DNA from: JAPPLB01 sp965208945 | GTDB lineage: Bacteria > Acidobacteriota > Terriglobia > Bryobacterales > UBA6623 | Reading direction: 5' to 3' | DNA length: 64,000 nt | Assembly: GCA_965208945.1 (NCBI GenBank) | Contig: OZ242366.1 | Coordinates: 2,418,001-2,482,000 of the forward strand | The notes under the pieces: model-generated | What the model was told of the DNA's origin: nothing | Database searches by the model: none | Seen by the model: the letters and a program-made list of their open reading frames with translations, nothing else | In this document: piece by piece, positions 7,224-15,284 of the stretch | How the letters are laid out: the number at the start of each line of letters is the position of its first letter | Position numbering within the stretch: position 1 is the first letter of the stretch | Program-made: the position numbers and the translations under genes

Positions 7224-9086
7224 TCAGCTTGCGATTGCGCTGCGAGTTGGATGCCGGCGTTCGACACCGACGGTAAAACGCACACGCGTGCCACGCGCGG
7301 AAGAATCAATCGCAAAGTCCGCTTGGTCGCCGTAGCAGAGGTGCAGCCGGCGCCGCACGTTGGCAAGTCCGTTCCCGGCGGAATCGACGGCCCACGGATC
7401 GAAACCAGCGCCATCGTCGGTCACTTCAACCGACAAGTGGCCTTTCGCAAGCGAAGCGTTGACCCGGACCTCCCCGCCCTCGGGCTTGGCGCTCACACCA
7501 TGCTTCACCGCATTCTCCACAAGCGGCTGGATCGACAGCGCTGGCACCTGCAGCGGTCGAGCGTCGTCATCAAGCTCGATTCTGGTAGACAGCCGGTCGC
7601 CCAGGCGCAGTCGCTCGATCTGCAAGTAGGCCTCGACGATCCTGAGCTCTTCTTCCAGGGAAACGAACTGCCGCTTGCCCCCGAGGGCATAGCGGAAGAT
7701 ATCGGCGAGATTGACCAGTGTTTCACGGGCGTTGGCGGCGGCGCGCGGAATGACGCCGTAGAGAGCATTGAGCGCGTTGAACAGGAAGTGCGGGTTGATC
7801 TGTGCGCGCAGCGTCTCTAGCTCCGCTTCGGCCAGCAAGCGGTGCTGTCGCTCCTGACGAAGCCGCTCGACCTGTCCCGCGACTTCCGCCGCGAGCAGGT
7901 CGAGGTCAGCAAGATCTTCGCTCAGGTACCTCCGGCCGCCTTGGCGAGGTCCGAGCAAGAGCGTCCGCGTCTCGTCTCGCGCGAATCGAAAAGGTACGAC
8001 AACCTCCGCCCAGCGGTACCTGTCATTCGTCGTGCGATCGAAAGCTCGCGTCGAAAGGATTTCTACTTTCGTCCCGTAAGCGGATCCTTTCTCGTCAAGA
8101 AGCCGCCAGCGCTTGGCGGAGACGAATTGCGCGATTCGTTTCGAGGCTTCACTGAGGAGTTCGTTCTCTTCATCCGGCTGCAGTGAGCGCAGGCTTCCGA
8201 CAACCTCTTCTACATTGCCGCGCCGGAAAAGGGCCCCTTGCACCCAGACGCGCAGCCGGTCGCGCACAAGAGGGTAGGCGACGATCGCGACACTCGCCAG
8301 AATGAGGAACACCGCGACGCTGAGGGCGCCCGTTTCGCGGGGCTCGAACAAACCGAGTTGGCCCCCAAGCACGAGCAAGGCGGCGGCAAACAGTGCTGCC
8401 AGCAAGAAGGCGCCTAGCAGGCGGATGAAGACGTCAAGCAGCAGGAAACGGTAGTCCTGCAGGAGTACGAATAGGGCGAGGGGTATGCCGGCGTGATGAA
8501 AAAGCAGCTCGTGCGCCCAGGACCCCGGGCCGTGCTCGGCGCCGAAATGCACAAACGAAGCGGCGAGCAGGAACAACGATATCGCCGCGAAGGCCCTCAT
8601 ACCGGCCGCGCGATGGTCGGCCCGGCCACGCGAAAGCAATACCGCCGCGACAACGGCGAGCGCTCCGAAGCCGTAGGTGATGAGCCCGACACCGGCCTCG
8701 TGCGACCCCATCGGGAAGTCGAACGCCTCCGAGAGATGGCTGAGGGATGCGACGCCGCCGACCGCATAGCCGCCGTGACGCAGCCAGCGGTGCTCCCTCC
8801 CGAGTGCCAGATGAAGCAGCACGCACGGCAGCAAGCTCAGTACCGCAAAGCTGAGCGAAGCCAGGATTTGGCTCGCTTCGCTACCCGGCGAAGAGAACAG
8901 GACCGCGAGCGAACCGGCGTTCCAGCAAACGGCCAGACCCGCGGCCGCGGCTGGCAACCCGGTCTCGGCGCGCGAGCCGGTGCGGACGCTTCGCAGCAGC
9001 AGCAAAAGGAATGCCCCGAAAGCGGTGATCCCCGCCAAGTGTCCAAGCGCGTTGATCAGAGTCGGGAGATAGGTGGTGACATCCAC
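7224..9086 (-). CDS. LytS/YehU-type sensor histidine kinase
   Basis: A 620-aa membrane kinase. The first ~300 residues carry seven or more hydrophobic segments with Arg-rich loops, followed by a GAF-like or linker stretch. From about residue 420 comes the His_kinase domain (PF06580) with the phospho-acceptor motif INPHFLFNALNALYGVI, an N-box in LVENAVKHG, and the ATPase G-box DDGAGFD, then GNGLANVRRRL. Such kinases pair with LytTR response regulators. The divergently oriented gene at 9465 encodes one, so the two probably form a system. MITE-A copy 5 sits in their shared intergenic region. Confidence 0.9.
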   Translation of the reverse strand: MDVTTYLPTLINALGHLAGITAFGAFLLLLLRSVRTGSRAETGLPAAAAGLAVCWNAGSLAVLFSSPGSEASQILASLSFAVLSLLPCVLLHLALGREHRWLRHGGYAVGGVASLSHLSEAFDFPMGSHEAGVGLITYGFGALAVVAAVLLSRGRADHRAAGMRAFAAISLFLLAASFVHFGAEHGPGSWAHELLFHHAGIPLALFVLLQDYRFLLLDVFIRLLGAFLLAALFAAALLVLGGQLGLFEPRETGALSVAVFLILASVAIVAYPLVRDRLRVWVQGALFRRGNVEEVVGSLRSLQPDEENELLSEASKRIAQFVSAKRWRLLDEKGSAYGTKVEILSTRAFDRTTNDRYRWAEVVVPFRFARDETRTLLLGPRQGGRRYLSEDLADLDLLAAEVAGQVERLRQERQHRLLAEAELETLRAQINPHFLFNALNALYGVIPRAAANARETLVNLADIFRYALGGKRQFVSLEEELRIVEAYLQIERLRLGDRLSTRIELDDDARPLQVPALSIQPLVENAVKHGVSAKPEGGEVRVNASLAKGHLSVEVTDDGAGFDPWAVDSAGNGLANVRRRLHLCYGDQADFAIDSSARGTRVRFTVGVERRHPTRSAIAS

Positions 9087-9115
9087 GGCGCGAAGGCTCT
9101 CTTATGCTCGATGAA

Positions 9116-9286
9116 CCTGCATGTCTCACCACGCGGCGAGGCGAAGTGCATGAGAGGGCCGTCAGGACGAGGCGCAAGTCGGGCGCAGGAAAAAGGCGCG
9201 CGCAACATGGCCTTTATGGTTTTCACGAAACACGAATCACGGCCTTTTATCGTGTGCTTCGACTGTCGGGTGGTGAGAAATGCAGG
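9116..9286. mobile_element. MITE-A copy 5 (171 bp)
   Basis: Complete ends, with the CACGAATCACG-type interior. Flanks are TGAA (left) and TTAA (right). It lies in the divergent promoter region between the sensor kinase and the response regulator. Confidence 0.9.
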
Positions 9287-9464
9287 TTAAACCACTGGGT
9301 TTTGCGAGCGCAAACCGGAACCGGGTGAAGATGGACCCACGCCCGTTCAAGCCGACGCCCGCTTATGCTGAGATCAATTCCGTTCATTGAGCGGATCGAC
9401 CCGTTTGTAGGAACACTCTGGCCGCAACAAACGTTTCGCGATAAAAGATGAAAACGACACGCTG

Positions 9465-10223
9465 ATGCAAAAAGCCCTGCGCACGATCATCGTTGATGAC
9501 GAGCCGATGGCGCGGAAGGTCTTGGCGGAAGAGTTGGCCGAGGCCGAAGACGTCGAGCTCGTTGGTGAGGCGGAGAACGGCGAGGCCGCGGTCCTCCAAA
9601 TCGAGAAGCTTGCGCCGGATCTCGTTCTCCTCGATGTTCAGATGCCGGTGAAAGACGGCTTCGAGGTCGTGCGCAGCATCGAGGGAGCGCTTCCCGCGAT
9701 CATTTTTGTAACTGCCTACAGCGAGCATGCGTTGCGGGCCTTCGAAGTCGGAGCGGTCGACTACCTTCTCAAGCCGATCAGCCAGGAACGCCTTCGTGCC
9801 GCGCTCGACCGCGCTCGCGAGGCCCGCCGGCGTCCGCTTGAAAGCGCGGAGCGGGTCGCTAGGGCGGTCAACGCAGCCGATAGCGAAAGGCCTCAACGCA
9901 GGCCGAAGATCGTCGGGCGGCAAGGCCATCACTTCCACCTGCTCGACCTCGACGAGGTCTACGCCTTTCAAGCGGACGGTGAAATCGTGTGGGTTCTCAC
10001 CGCCGACAAGAAGTTCATGGCGACGCAGACATTGCAAGCGTTGGAAGACCGCCTCGCTGGCACGCAATTCCAACGCGTCCATCGCAGCGTTCTCCTCAAT
10101 ACCGATAAGATCCGCAAGTTGGGCGCGCTGAGTAGTCAGCGATGGCTCCTCACACTGGCCAACGGACTCGAATTCACCGTCAGCAAGCGGCAGGCGCCTG
10201 CCGTCCGCAGCCTCTTGCGGTGA
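9465..10223 (+). CDS. LytTR-family response regulator
   Basis: A 252-aa regulator. The receiver domain (residues 1-120) shows the acidic pair VDDEP, the phospho-acceptor Asp in LVLLDVQMP near residue 57, Thr in FVTAYS and Lys in YLLKPI. A short linker leads to a C-terminal LytTR DNA-binding domain (about 150-250) with VYAFQADGEIVWVLT, TLQALEDRL and FQRVHRSVLLN motifs. It probably binds direct repeats as a dimer. Its cognate kinase is the divergent LytS-type gene at 7224-9086. No target gene is obvious; the metal-related genes lie downstream. Confidence 0.92.
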   Translation: MQKALRTIIVDDEPMARKVLAEELAEAEDVELVGEAENGEAAVLQIEKLAPDLVLLDVQMPVKDGFEVVRSIEGALPAIIFVTAYSEHALRAFEVGAVDYLLKPISQERLRAALDRAREARRRPLESAERVARAVNAADSERPQRRPKIVGRQGHHFHLLDLDEVYAFQADGEIVWVLTADKKFMATQTLQALEDRLAGTQFQRVHRSVLLNTDKIRKLGALSSQRWLLTLANGLEFTVSKRQAPAVRSLLR

Positions 10224-10231
10224 TCCTTTAG

Positions 10232-10346
10232 CCTGCTTTTCTCACCACGCGGCGAGGCGAGAGCCGGGCGGAGGAAAAAGGCGCGCAACATCGCCTTTTA
10301 GGTTTTTCACGAATCACGAGTCACGAAACACGAATCACGGCCTTAT
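10232..10346. mobile_element. MITE-A copy 6, left part only
   Basis: Starts after TTAG with CCTGCTTTTCTCACCAC, lacks part of the left interior, and continues through CACGAATCACGAGTCACGAAAC microrepeats. It then fades without a right end. Confidence 0.7.
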
Positions 10347-10461
10347 TGTGTTCCTGCATCGCGTCGCCCGCTCCTTCGTGAATGCCGCTTGCCGGATGTT
10401 TTAGACCGTTCGCAGGAAAGTAGATCCGTTTTACGGCGCCAGCCTGTACCATGGCGGAATA

Positions 10462-10860
10462 GTGCTGTCAGGACACGTGTGGTTGAGAGAGCGGAGAGAT
10501 GGGATTGGCGCGACGATCGATCGCGCCGGCATGGCGTTGTCTCTCTCCTGCGGATTGCACTGCACTTTCACTCCGCTGCTGATTGGGCTTGCGGCCGGTC
10601 TGCCCATCGGCTGGCTCCTTGACGAGTCCACGGAGGGGCTGCTGCTCGCCGCGGCGGTCCTGACAGGGGCCTTGAGCCTTGCACCCAGCTACTGGCGACG
10701 ACACCGGCGCAAGCGCTGCCTAGCCATGTTTGCCGCCGGTGAGCGATGGGAGCCTTGGACTGTCGCCTCTGGGGCTGCATTGCTCGCCACTGCGCACCTC
10801 GTCAACCTCCGTCTCTGCCGGCAGTGCGCGCGATGTGAAGCCGAGGAGCCGTTCGCATGA
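10462..10860 (+). CDS. MerC-domain membrane protein (metal-associated), copy 1
   Basis: A 132-aa small membrane protein with the MerC signature SCGLHC (around residues 32-37) in the first hydrophobic helix, about three more helices, and a Cys-rich tail (LCRQCARCEAEE). MerC proteins move or bind Hg2+/Zn2+ through the paired cysteines; homologues outside mer operons usually sit beside zinc-responsive genes. The start is uncertain (GTG at 10462 or 10477). The stop overlaps the ATG of the next gene by four bases, so the pair is translationally coupled. A paralogous pair lies at 31884-32470. Metal specificity is inferred from context. Confidence 0.8.
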   Translation: MLSGHVWLRERRDGIGATIDRAGMALSLSCGLHCTFTPLLIGLAAGLPIGWLLDESTEGLLLAAAVLTGALSLAPSYWRRHRRKRCLAMFAAGERWEPWTVASGAALLATAHLVNLRLCRQCARCEAEEPFA

Positions 10861-11120
10861 TGCGTCGACTTCTACTACTGCTGCTGGCGCTGGGGCTGTG
10901 GCAGATCACCTATGCCCAGATCCATTGCGCTTTCGAAACCGAGGATTCCGACGAGGCTTGCTGCGAGCTTTGCCACCTGAGTAGCTTGACGCCGATCGCT
11001 TGCAACGCCCTTCGGCTGATCTCGCCAATTCCAACGTTCCACTCCAAAGACACTCTCCCCCGCCGCGCTGCCCGGTTAGCAGCCTTGCGGCCCAGTCAGC
11101 CGCGCGCACCTCCCCTCTGA
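10857..11120 (+). CDS. Small exported Cys-rich protein with CCELCHL motif, copy 1
   Basis: An 87-aa ORF. It has a signal peptide (MMRRLLLLLLALGLWQITYA) followed by IHCAFETEDSDEACCELCHL, giving four cysteines and two histidines within 22 residues. The rest is basic and proline-rich with no motif. The start ATG overlaps the MerC-like stop. A second MerC-like gene is followed by a related peptide (IHCSLEVSDSAESCCELCHL), so the motif is conserved in both pairs. I know no described family. A periplasmic metal-binding partner of the MerC-like protein is inferred. Confidence 0.7.
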   Translation: MMRRLLLLLLALGLWQITYAQIHCAFETEDSDEACCELCHLSSLTPIACNALRLISPIPTFHSKDTLPRRAARLAALRPSQPRAPPL

Positions 11121-11231
11121 GTCTCATCCACGTTCCTTATCTGATGTGAAATCCGCCGGGTCAAGCGGTGTTGACACCGATCCGGATGTTTCCCGCTAGT
11201 TTGATCCGCTCGGGAGCGGAGGAAAAACCAG

Positions 11232-11421
11232 CCTGCATTTCTCACCACGCGTCGAGGCGAAGTGAGTGAGAAGGCCGTCAGGACGAGTCGCGCCGGGCGG
11301 AGCAAAAAGGCGCGCGCAACACGGCCTGTAAGGTTTTTCACGAATCACGAGTCACGAATCACGAAACACGGCTTTTATGTTTTTCACGAATCACGAGTCA
11401 CGAAACACGAATCACGGCCTT
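11232..11421. mobile_element. MITE-A copy 7, left part with CACGANN heptad tract
   Basis: The left end is CCTGCATTTCTCACCAC. The interior expands into CACGAATCACGAGTCACGAAACACG repeats and ends without a right terminal repeat, about 50 bp before the TonB receptor start. It therefore lies in that gene's leader region. Confidence 0.7.
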
Positions 11422-11469
11422 AGCGTGCGCCGCCAACAGCATTGTGTGCGAGTGAAGAGGAGAATTCCG

Positions 11470-13941
11470 ATGAAAAGAATCAAAAGAGCGGTGTGCGCCG
11501 TTGTAGCGGCGCTGTTGACGGTGTCCGCGGTCCAAGGCGAGGAGCCAGCCTCCATCGAGGGCCAGGTTGTACTCCGAGAGACCGGAGATCCGGTCGCGGG
11601 GGCGACCGTCATTCTCTTGGAGACCGGGGCGTTGACGATCGCTGACCGGCAGGGTGAGTTCAAGTTCGAGGATGTGCAGCCGGGCCGCTACCATCTGCAC
11701 GCCCATCTCGATAGCGCGTTGCGGAACGTTTCCCAAGTCGTCATGGCCGAGCCCGGAGAAACGGTGCGGCCGCGTCTGCTGCTCTCGTTCTCAACCCAGA
11801 GAACGCAGATCACGGTTAGTGCGACAGGGCGGCCCGAGTCCGCCTTCGAAACTTTCCAGTCCACCCATTCGCTGAGCTCGCTCGATCTGGCTCGCGCGGA
11901 GAACATCGCTGCCGGCCTCGGCGAAGCGATTGGCAATCAGCCGGGTACGGGTATCTCTTGGCGCGGATTTGGACCCGGCTCGTCACGGCCTCTGATCCGC
12001 GGCTTCGACGGTGATCGGGTGTTGATTATGACCGACGATCTGCCCACCGGCTCCATCTCTTCGAATTCTGGCGACCATGCCGAGACATTCAATCCGCTCG
12101 CATACGAAAGACTCGAAGTGGTCAAGGGTCCCGCGACGCTTCTCTACGGCAGCAATGCCATGGGCGGCGTCGTCAACGCCATCAGCAGCCACGCCGGCTT
12201 CAGCTCGCATCCGGACGGTTTCCAGGGCTACTTCCAGGGCTCGGGGGGCACGGCCAACGCGTTGGGAGGTGGAGCGGCCGGCTTCGACTACGCTCAGGGT
12301 CCGTGGCGGTTCTGGGGCGGCGCGAACGTCCTCCGGACCGGGGACTATGCCACACCCACCGGAGCGATCGAAAACTCGCGGACTCGCTCGACGAACGGCT
12401 ATGGCGGCTTTGGATGGTTTGGCGACCGCGCTTTCGTCAGCTTCGGCGTTCGCGCGAATGACGCGGCCTATGGGAATCCTTTCGCCGGGGATTTTCACGG
12501 CCATCATCATCACGACCACCATGAAGAGGAAGAAGACCACCACGACGAGCATGATGAGGAAGAAGAGCACCACGGCGAGCACGAAGAGGAAGATCACCAC
12601 GGCGAGCATGAAGAGGAAGGCGAACACGAGGACGAGGAACTCCGCATCGATCTCGAGATGCACCAACAGGCCTATCAGGTCAACTGGGGGCTGCGAAACC
12701 TCGGATCGGCGCTTGAGAGCTTCGTGATGAAGTTGAACTACGCGACCTATTGGCACGAAGAGGTCGAATTCGAAGAAAGCATACGCCGTATCGGAACCCG
12801 TTTCGACAACGATCAAATCGCCTATCGGGGCGTCTTCGAACAGAACCGCCTGGGGCCGCTGTCGGGTCGTTTCGGATTCTCGGGCATGGAACGTGATTAC
12901 TCGGCGTCGGGTGAGGAAGCGCTCGCGCCGCCTGTCGATCAGCAGTCGTTCGCACTGTTTGTCCTGGAAGAACTGGATTTCGAACGTGTCAAGTTTCAGT
13001 TCGGCGCCCGTTTGGAGACCTCTCGCTACAATCCCGCGTTCGCCGAACGAGCGCACGGTCATGAGGACGAGGCTGAAGAACATCACGATCACGAAGAGCA
13101 CGGACACGAGGAAGAACATCACGAAGAGCACGGAGACGAGGAGGAACATCACGAGGAGGAAATTCCCGACGCGGTTCGACGCCGTTTCACGGGCGCCTCC
13201 ATGGCGGCCGGCATGCACGCGGACTTGTGGCAGGGCGGGGCCTTCGTCACCAACTTTTCCCACTCCTACCGAGTCCCGGCACTCGAGGAACTCTACAACC
13301 TGGGCCCGCACGTGGGCACATTGATCTTCGAGGTGGGCGATCCCAGTCTGAAGGCCGAGCGCGGCAACGGACTCGATCTGTCCCTGCGTCAACGAGCGGG
13401 ACGAATCGACGGCGAAGTCAATCTCTTCTACTACGACTTCAGCAACTTCGTCTTCCCCTTCGCTACGGGCGAGGAAGAGGGCGGCCTGCCCGTCGTCCAC
13501 TTCGTCCAGCGAGACAGCCGGTTCACCGGAGCGGAGACGAGGCTTGGCATCGGCCTCCGTCCGGACTTCCGGCTCAATCTCGGCATGGACTTCGTGGACG
13601 CACAGGATACTCGGACTCGCACTCCGCTGCCGCGCATACCTCCCTTGCGGGGCCGAGTCGGTCTGGAATACCGGAACAAAGGTCTCAGCTTGAGGCCCGA
13701 ACTGGTGCTCGCGAATCGACAGAGCCAAACCTTCGACCTTGAGATGCCGACGGCCGGATACGCCGTGGTCAACCTGCGGGCGTCGTACACGATTCCGACA
13801 CCGGGAGCGATTCACCAGTTTTCGGCCAACGTCTTCAACGTCGGGGACCAGCTTTACCGGAACCATTCGTCGTTCATCAAGGATCTCGCCCCTGAGATGG
13901 GGCGCGGCATCCGATTCAGCTACATGCTGCGTTTCTTCTAG
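11470..13941 (+). CDS. TonB-dependent outer-membrane receptor with His-rich loops (ZnuD-like)
   Basis: An 823-aa protein; the ATG at 11470 follows AGAGGAG and opens a signal peptide ending near VQG. A carboxypeptidase-regulatory-like domain (about 25-110) precedes a TonB-box-like stretch (TQITVSATG), a plug (SRPLIRGFDGDRVLIM ... LEVVKGPATLLYGSNAMGG) and a 22-strand barrel ending in YMLRFF. Two surface-loop insertions, near residues 340-390 and 530-565, consist almost only of His, Asp and Glu. Such loops are known in the zinc receptor ZnuD, so zinc uptake is the likely role. It follows the MerC/Cys-rich pair and precedes a flavoprotein gene by five bases. Confidence 0.88.
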   Translation: MKRIKRAVCAVVAALLTVSAVQGEEPASIEGQVVLRETGDPVAGATVILLETGALTIADRQGEFKFEDVQPGRYHLHAHLDSALRNVSQVVMAEPGETVRPRLLLSFSTQRTQITVSATGRPESAFETFQSTHSLSSLDLARAENIAAGLGEAIGNQPGTGISWRGFGPGSSRPLIRGFDGDRVLIMTDDLPTGSISSNSGDHAETFNPLAYERLEVVKGPATLLYGSNAMGGVVNAISSHAGFSSHPDGFQGYFQGSGGTANALGGGAAGFDYAQGPWRFWGGANVLRTGDYATPTGAIENSRTRSTNGYGGFGWFGDRAFVSFGVRANDAAYGNPFAGDFHGHHHHDHHEEEEDHHDEHDEEEEHHGEHEEEDHHGEHEEEGEHEDEELRIDLEMHQQAYQVNWGLRNLGSALESFVMKLNYATYWHEEVEFEESIRRIGTRFDNDQIAYRGVFEQNRLGPLSGRFGFSGMERDYSASGEEALAPPVDQQSFALFVLEELDFERVKFQFGARLETSRYNPAFAERAHGHEDEAEEHHDHEEHGHEEEHHEEHGDEEEHHEEEIPDAVRRRFTGASMAAGMHADLWQGGAFVTNFSHSYRVPALEELYNLGPHVGTLIFEVGDPSLKAERGNGLDLSLRQRAGRIDGEVNLFYYDFSNFVFPFATGEEEGGLPVVHFVQRDSRFTGAETRLGIGLRPDFRLNLGMDFVDAQDTRTRTPLPRIPPLRGRVGLEYRNKGLSLRPELVLANRQSQTFDLEMPTAGYAVVNLRASYTIPTPGAIHQFSANVFNVGDQLYRNHSSFIKDLAPEMGRGIRFSYMLRFF

Positions 13942-13946
13942 CACCG

Positions 13947-15092
13947 ATGACGAAAGGAGCCCGATCTTTCGACATTGTCATCGTCGGCGCCGGCGCCGCC
14001 GGTCTCGGCTTTGGTGTGACGTTGCGCGACCTCGGAATCAAGAACTTTGTGATCCTCGACCGCGCCGCCGTCGGCGCCTCATTCCTGCGTTGGCCGCGGC
14101 AAACGCGCTTCATCACGCCGTCGTTCAACAGCAACCAGTTCGGTGGCCTGGACCTGAACGCCGTCTGTCTGCAAACCTCGCCGGCTTACTCGGTCGGCGT
14201 CGAGCACCCCACGGGAGAGGAGTACGCCGGATATCTGCGAGGGGTTGCGAAGCATTTCGACTTGCCTGTAGAGACCGGGGTCGACGTTCTCTCGGTCTCG
14301 ACGAGAGCTCGACGCAAGGGGCTTCGGGTGTACAAGAGTTTTCGGGTGAAGACGAGTCGCGGCGAAGTCCGCGCACGGTTCGTGGTCTGGGCGGGCGGCG
14401 AAATGCAGTACCCGCGGACCCAGGGCTTCCACGGCGCCGAGCTTTGCCTGCACTACTCCAAGGTGACCTCATGGGACGATCTCAACGGCGACGAGAGATG
14501 CATCATCGGCGGCTCCGAGAGCGGCGTCGACGCCGCCGTCGCGCTGGCCGCCGCCGGTCGGCGAACCGTCGTCTTTGACCGTGAGGAACCGTGGAAGCGA
14601 AAAGGCTCGGACCCCAGCCAACTCTTGTCGCCCTTTACGAAGGCGCGTCTGAATTCGGCTATGGACTCGGGCCGGGTGAAGCTGCGCGGCGGCTGTACGG
14701 TCATCGGCGTCCGCCGCAACGACAACGGCTACCGGTTGGCGCTCGCGGACGGCGGCGTAGTCCACTGTGCCGAGAAGCCCATCCTGGCCTCCGGATTCGT
14801 CGGTTCGGCAAGCCTCGTTCGCTCGTTGTTCGAGTGGCGGGATGACGGCTTTCCGCTGCTGACGGAAAACGATGAGTCCACCGTGACGAAAGGGCTGTTC
14901 CTGGTCGGGCCGCAGGTGCGCCAAGGCGATGTCATCTTCTGTTTCATCTACAAGTTCCGCCAGCGCTTCGCCGTGGTGGCCAACCAGATCGCCAGCCGCC
15001 TGCGGATCAGCACGGAACCGCTCGAGGTGTACCGCGACTACGGAATGTACCTCGACGATCTGTCCTGCTGCGGCGATGATTGCGCTTGTTGA
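13947..15092 (+). CDS. CzcO-like NAD(P)/FAD-dependent oxidoreductase
   Basis: A 381-aa flavoprotein with an N-terminal FAD dinucleotide fold (FDIVIVGAGAAGLGFGVTL, residues 9-27), a conserved WP..TRFITPS segment, a second nucleotide-binding motif (CIIGGSESGVDAAVALAAAG near residue 185) and a closing G-D motif (LFLVGPQV). This is the CzcO/YpdA-type group (COG2072), often found with metal-transport genes. The C-terminus is unusual: CCGDDCAC, a possible metal or disulfide site. It starts five bases after the TonB receptor, so the two are probably co-transcribed. The electron acceptor is unknown. Confidence 0.82.
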   Translation: MTKGARSFDIVIVGAGAAGLGFGVTLRDLGIKNFVILDRAAVGASFLRWPRQTRFITPSFNSNQFGGLDLNAVCLQTSPAYSVGVEHPTGEEYAGYLRGVAKHFDLPVETGVDVLSVSTRARRKGLRVYKSFRVKTSRGEVRARFVVWAGGEMQYPRTQGFHGAELCLHYSKVTSWDDLNGDERCIIGGSESGVDAAVALAAAGRRTVVFDREEPWKRKGSDPSQLLSPFTKARLNSAMDSGRVKLRGGCTVIGVRRNDNGYRLALADGGVVHCAEKPILASGFVGSASLVRSLFEWRDDGFPLLTENDESTVTKGLFLVGPQVRQGDVIFCFIYKFRQRFAVVANQIASRLRISTEPLEVYRDYGMYLDDLSCCGDDCAC

Positions 15093-15104
15093 AGGAGCCG
15101 TGAA

Positions 15105-15280
15105 CCTGCATGTCTCACCACGTGGCGAGGCGAAGTGGGTGAGAGGACCGTCAGGACGAGGCGCGAGCCGCTTGGCGCGCGCAGGCGTACTTGACAGTAC
15201 GTTGAGCACGGCAAGCAAGCGCAACGAAGTCCTGGCGGCCGTATGGCGTGCTTCGGCCGTCGTGTGGTGAGAAAGGCAGG
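15105..15280. mobile_element. MITE-A copy 8 (176 bp)
   Basis: Complete element; flanks TGAA and TTAA. The right end is GTGGTGAGAAAGGCAGG, where the usual ATG has become AGG. The next gene starts four bases later. Confidence 0.9.
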
Positions 15281-15284
15281 TTAA

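Noticed and set aside
11165..11215. TTGACA promoter upstream of the TonB receptor
   Set aside because: A good -35 (11171-11176) is present but no acceptable -10 follows at 16-18 bp, so it was not listed as a feature.
11983..13944. 653-codon minus-strand ORF opposite the TonB receptor
   Set aside because: It is the shadow of a high-GC gene with strong codon bias; the plus strand has signal peptide, plug and barrel motifs and an RBS.
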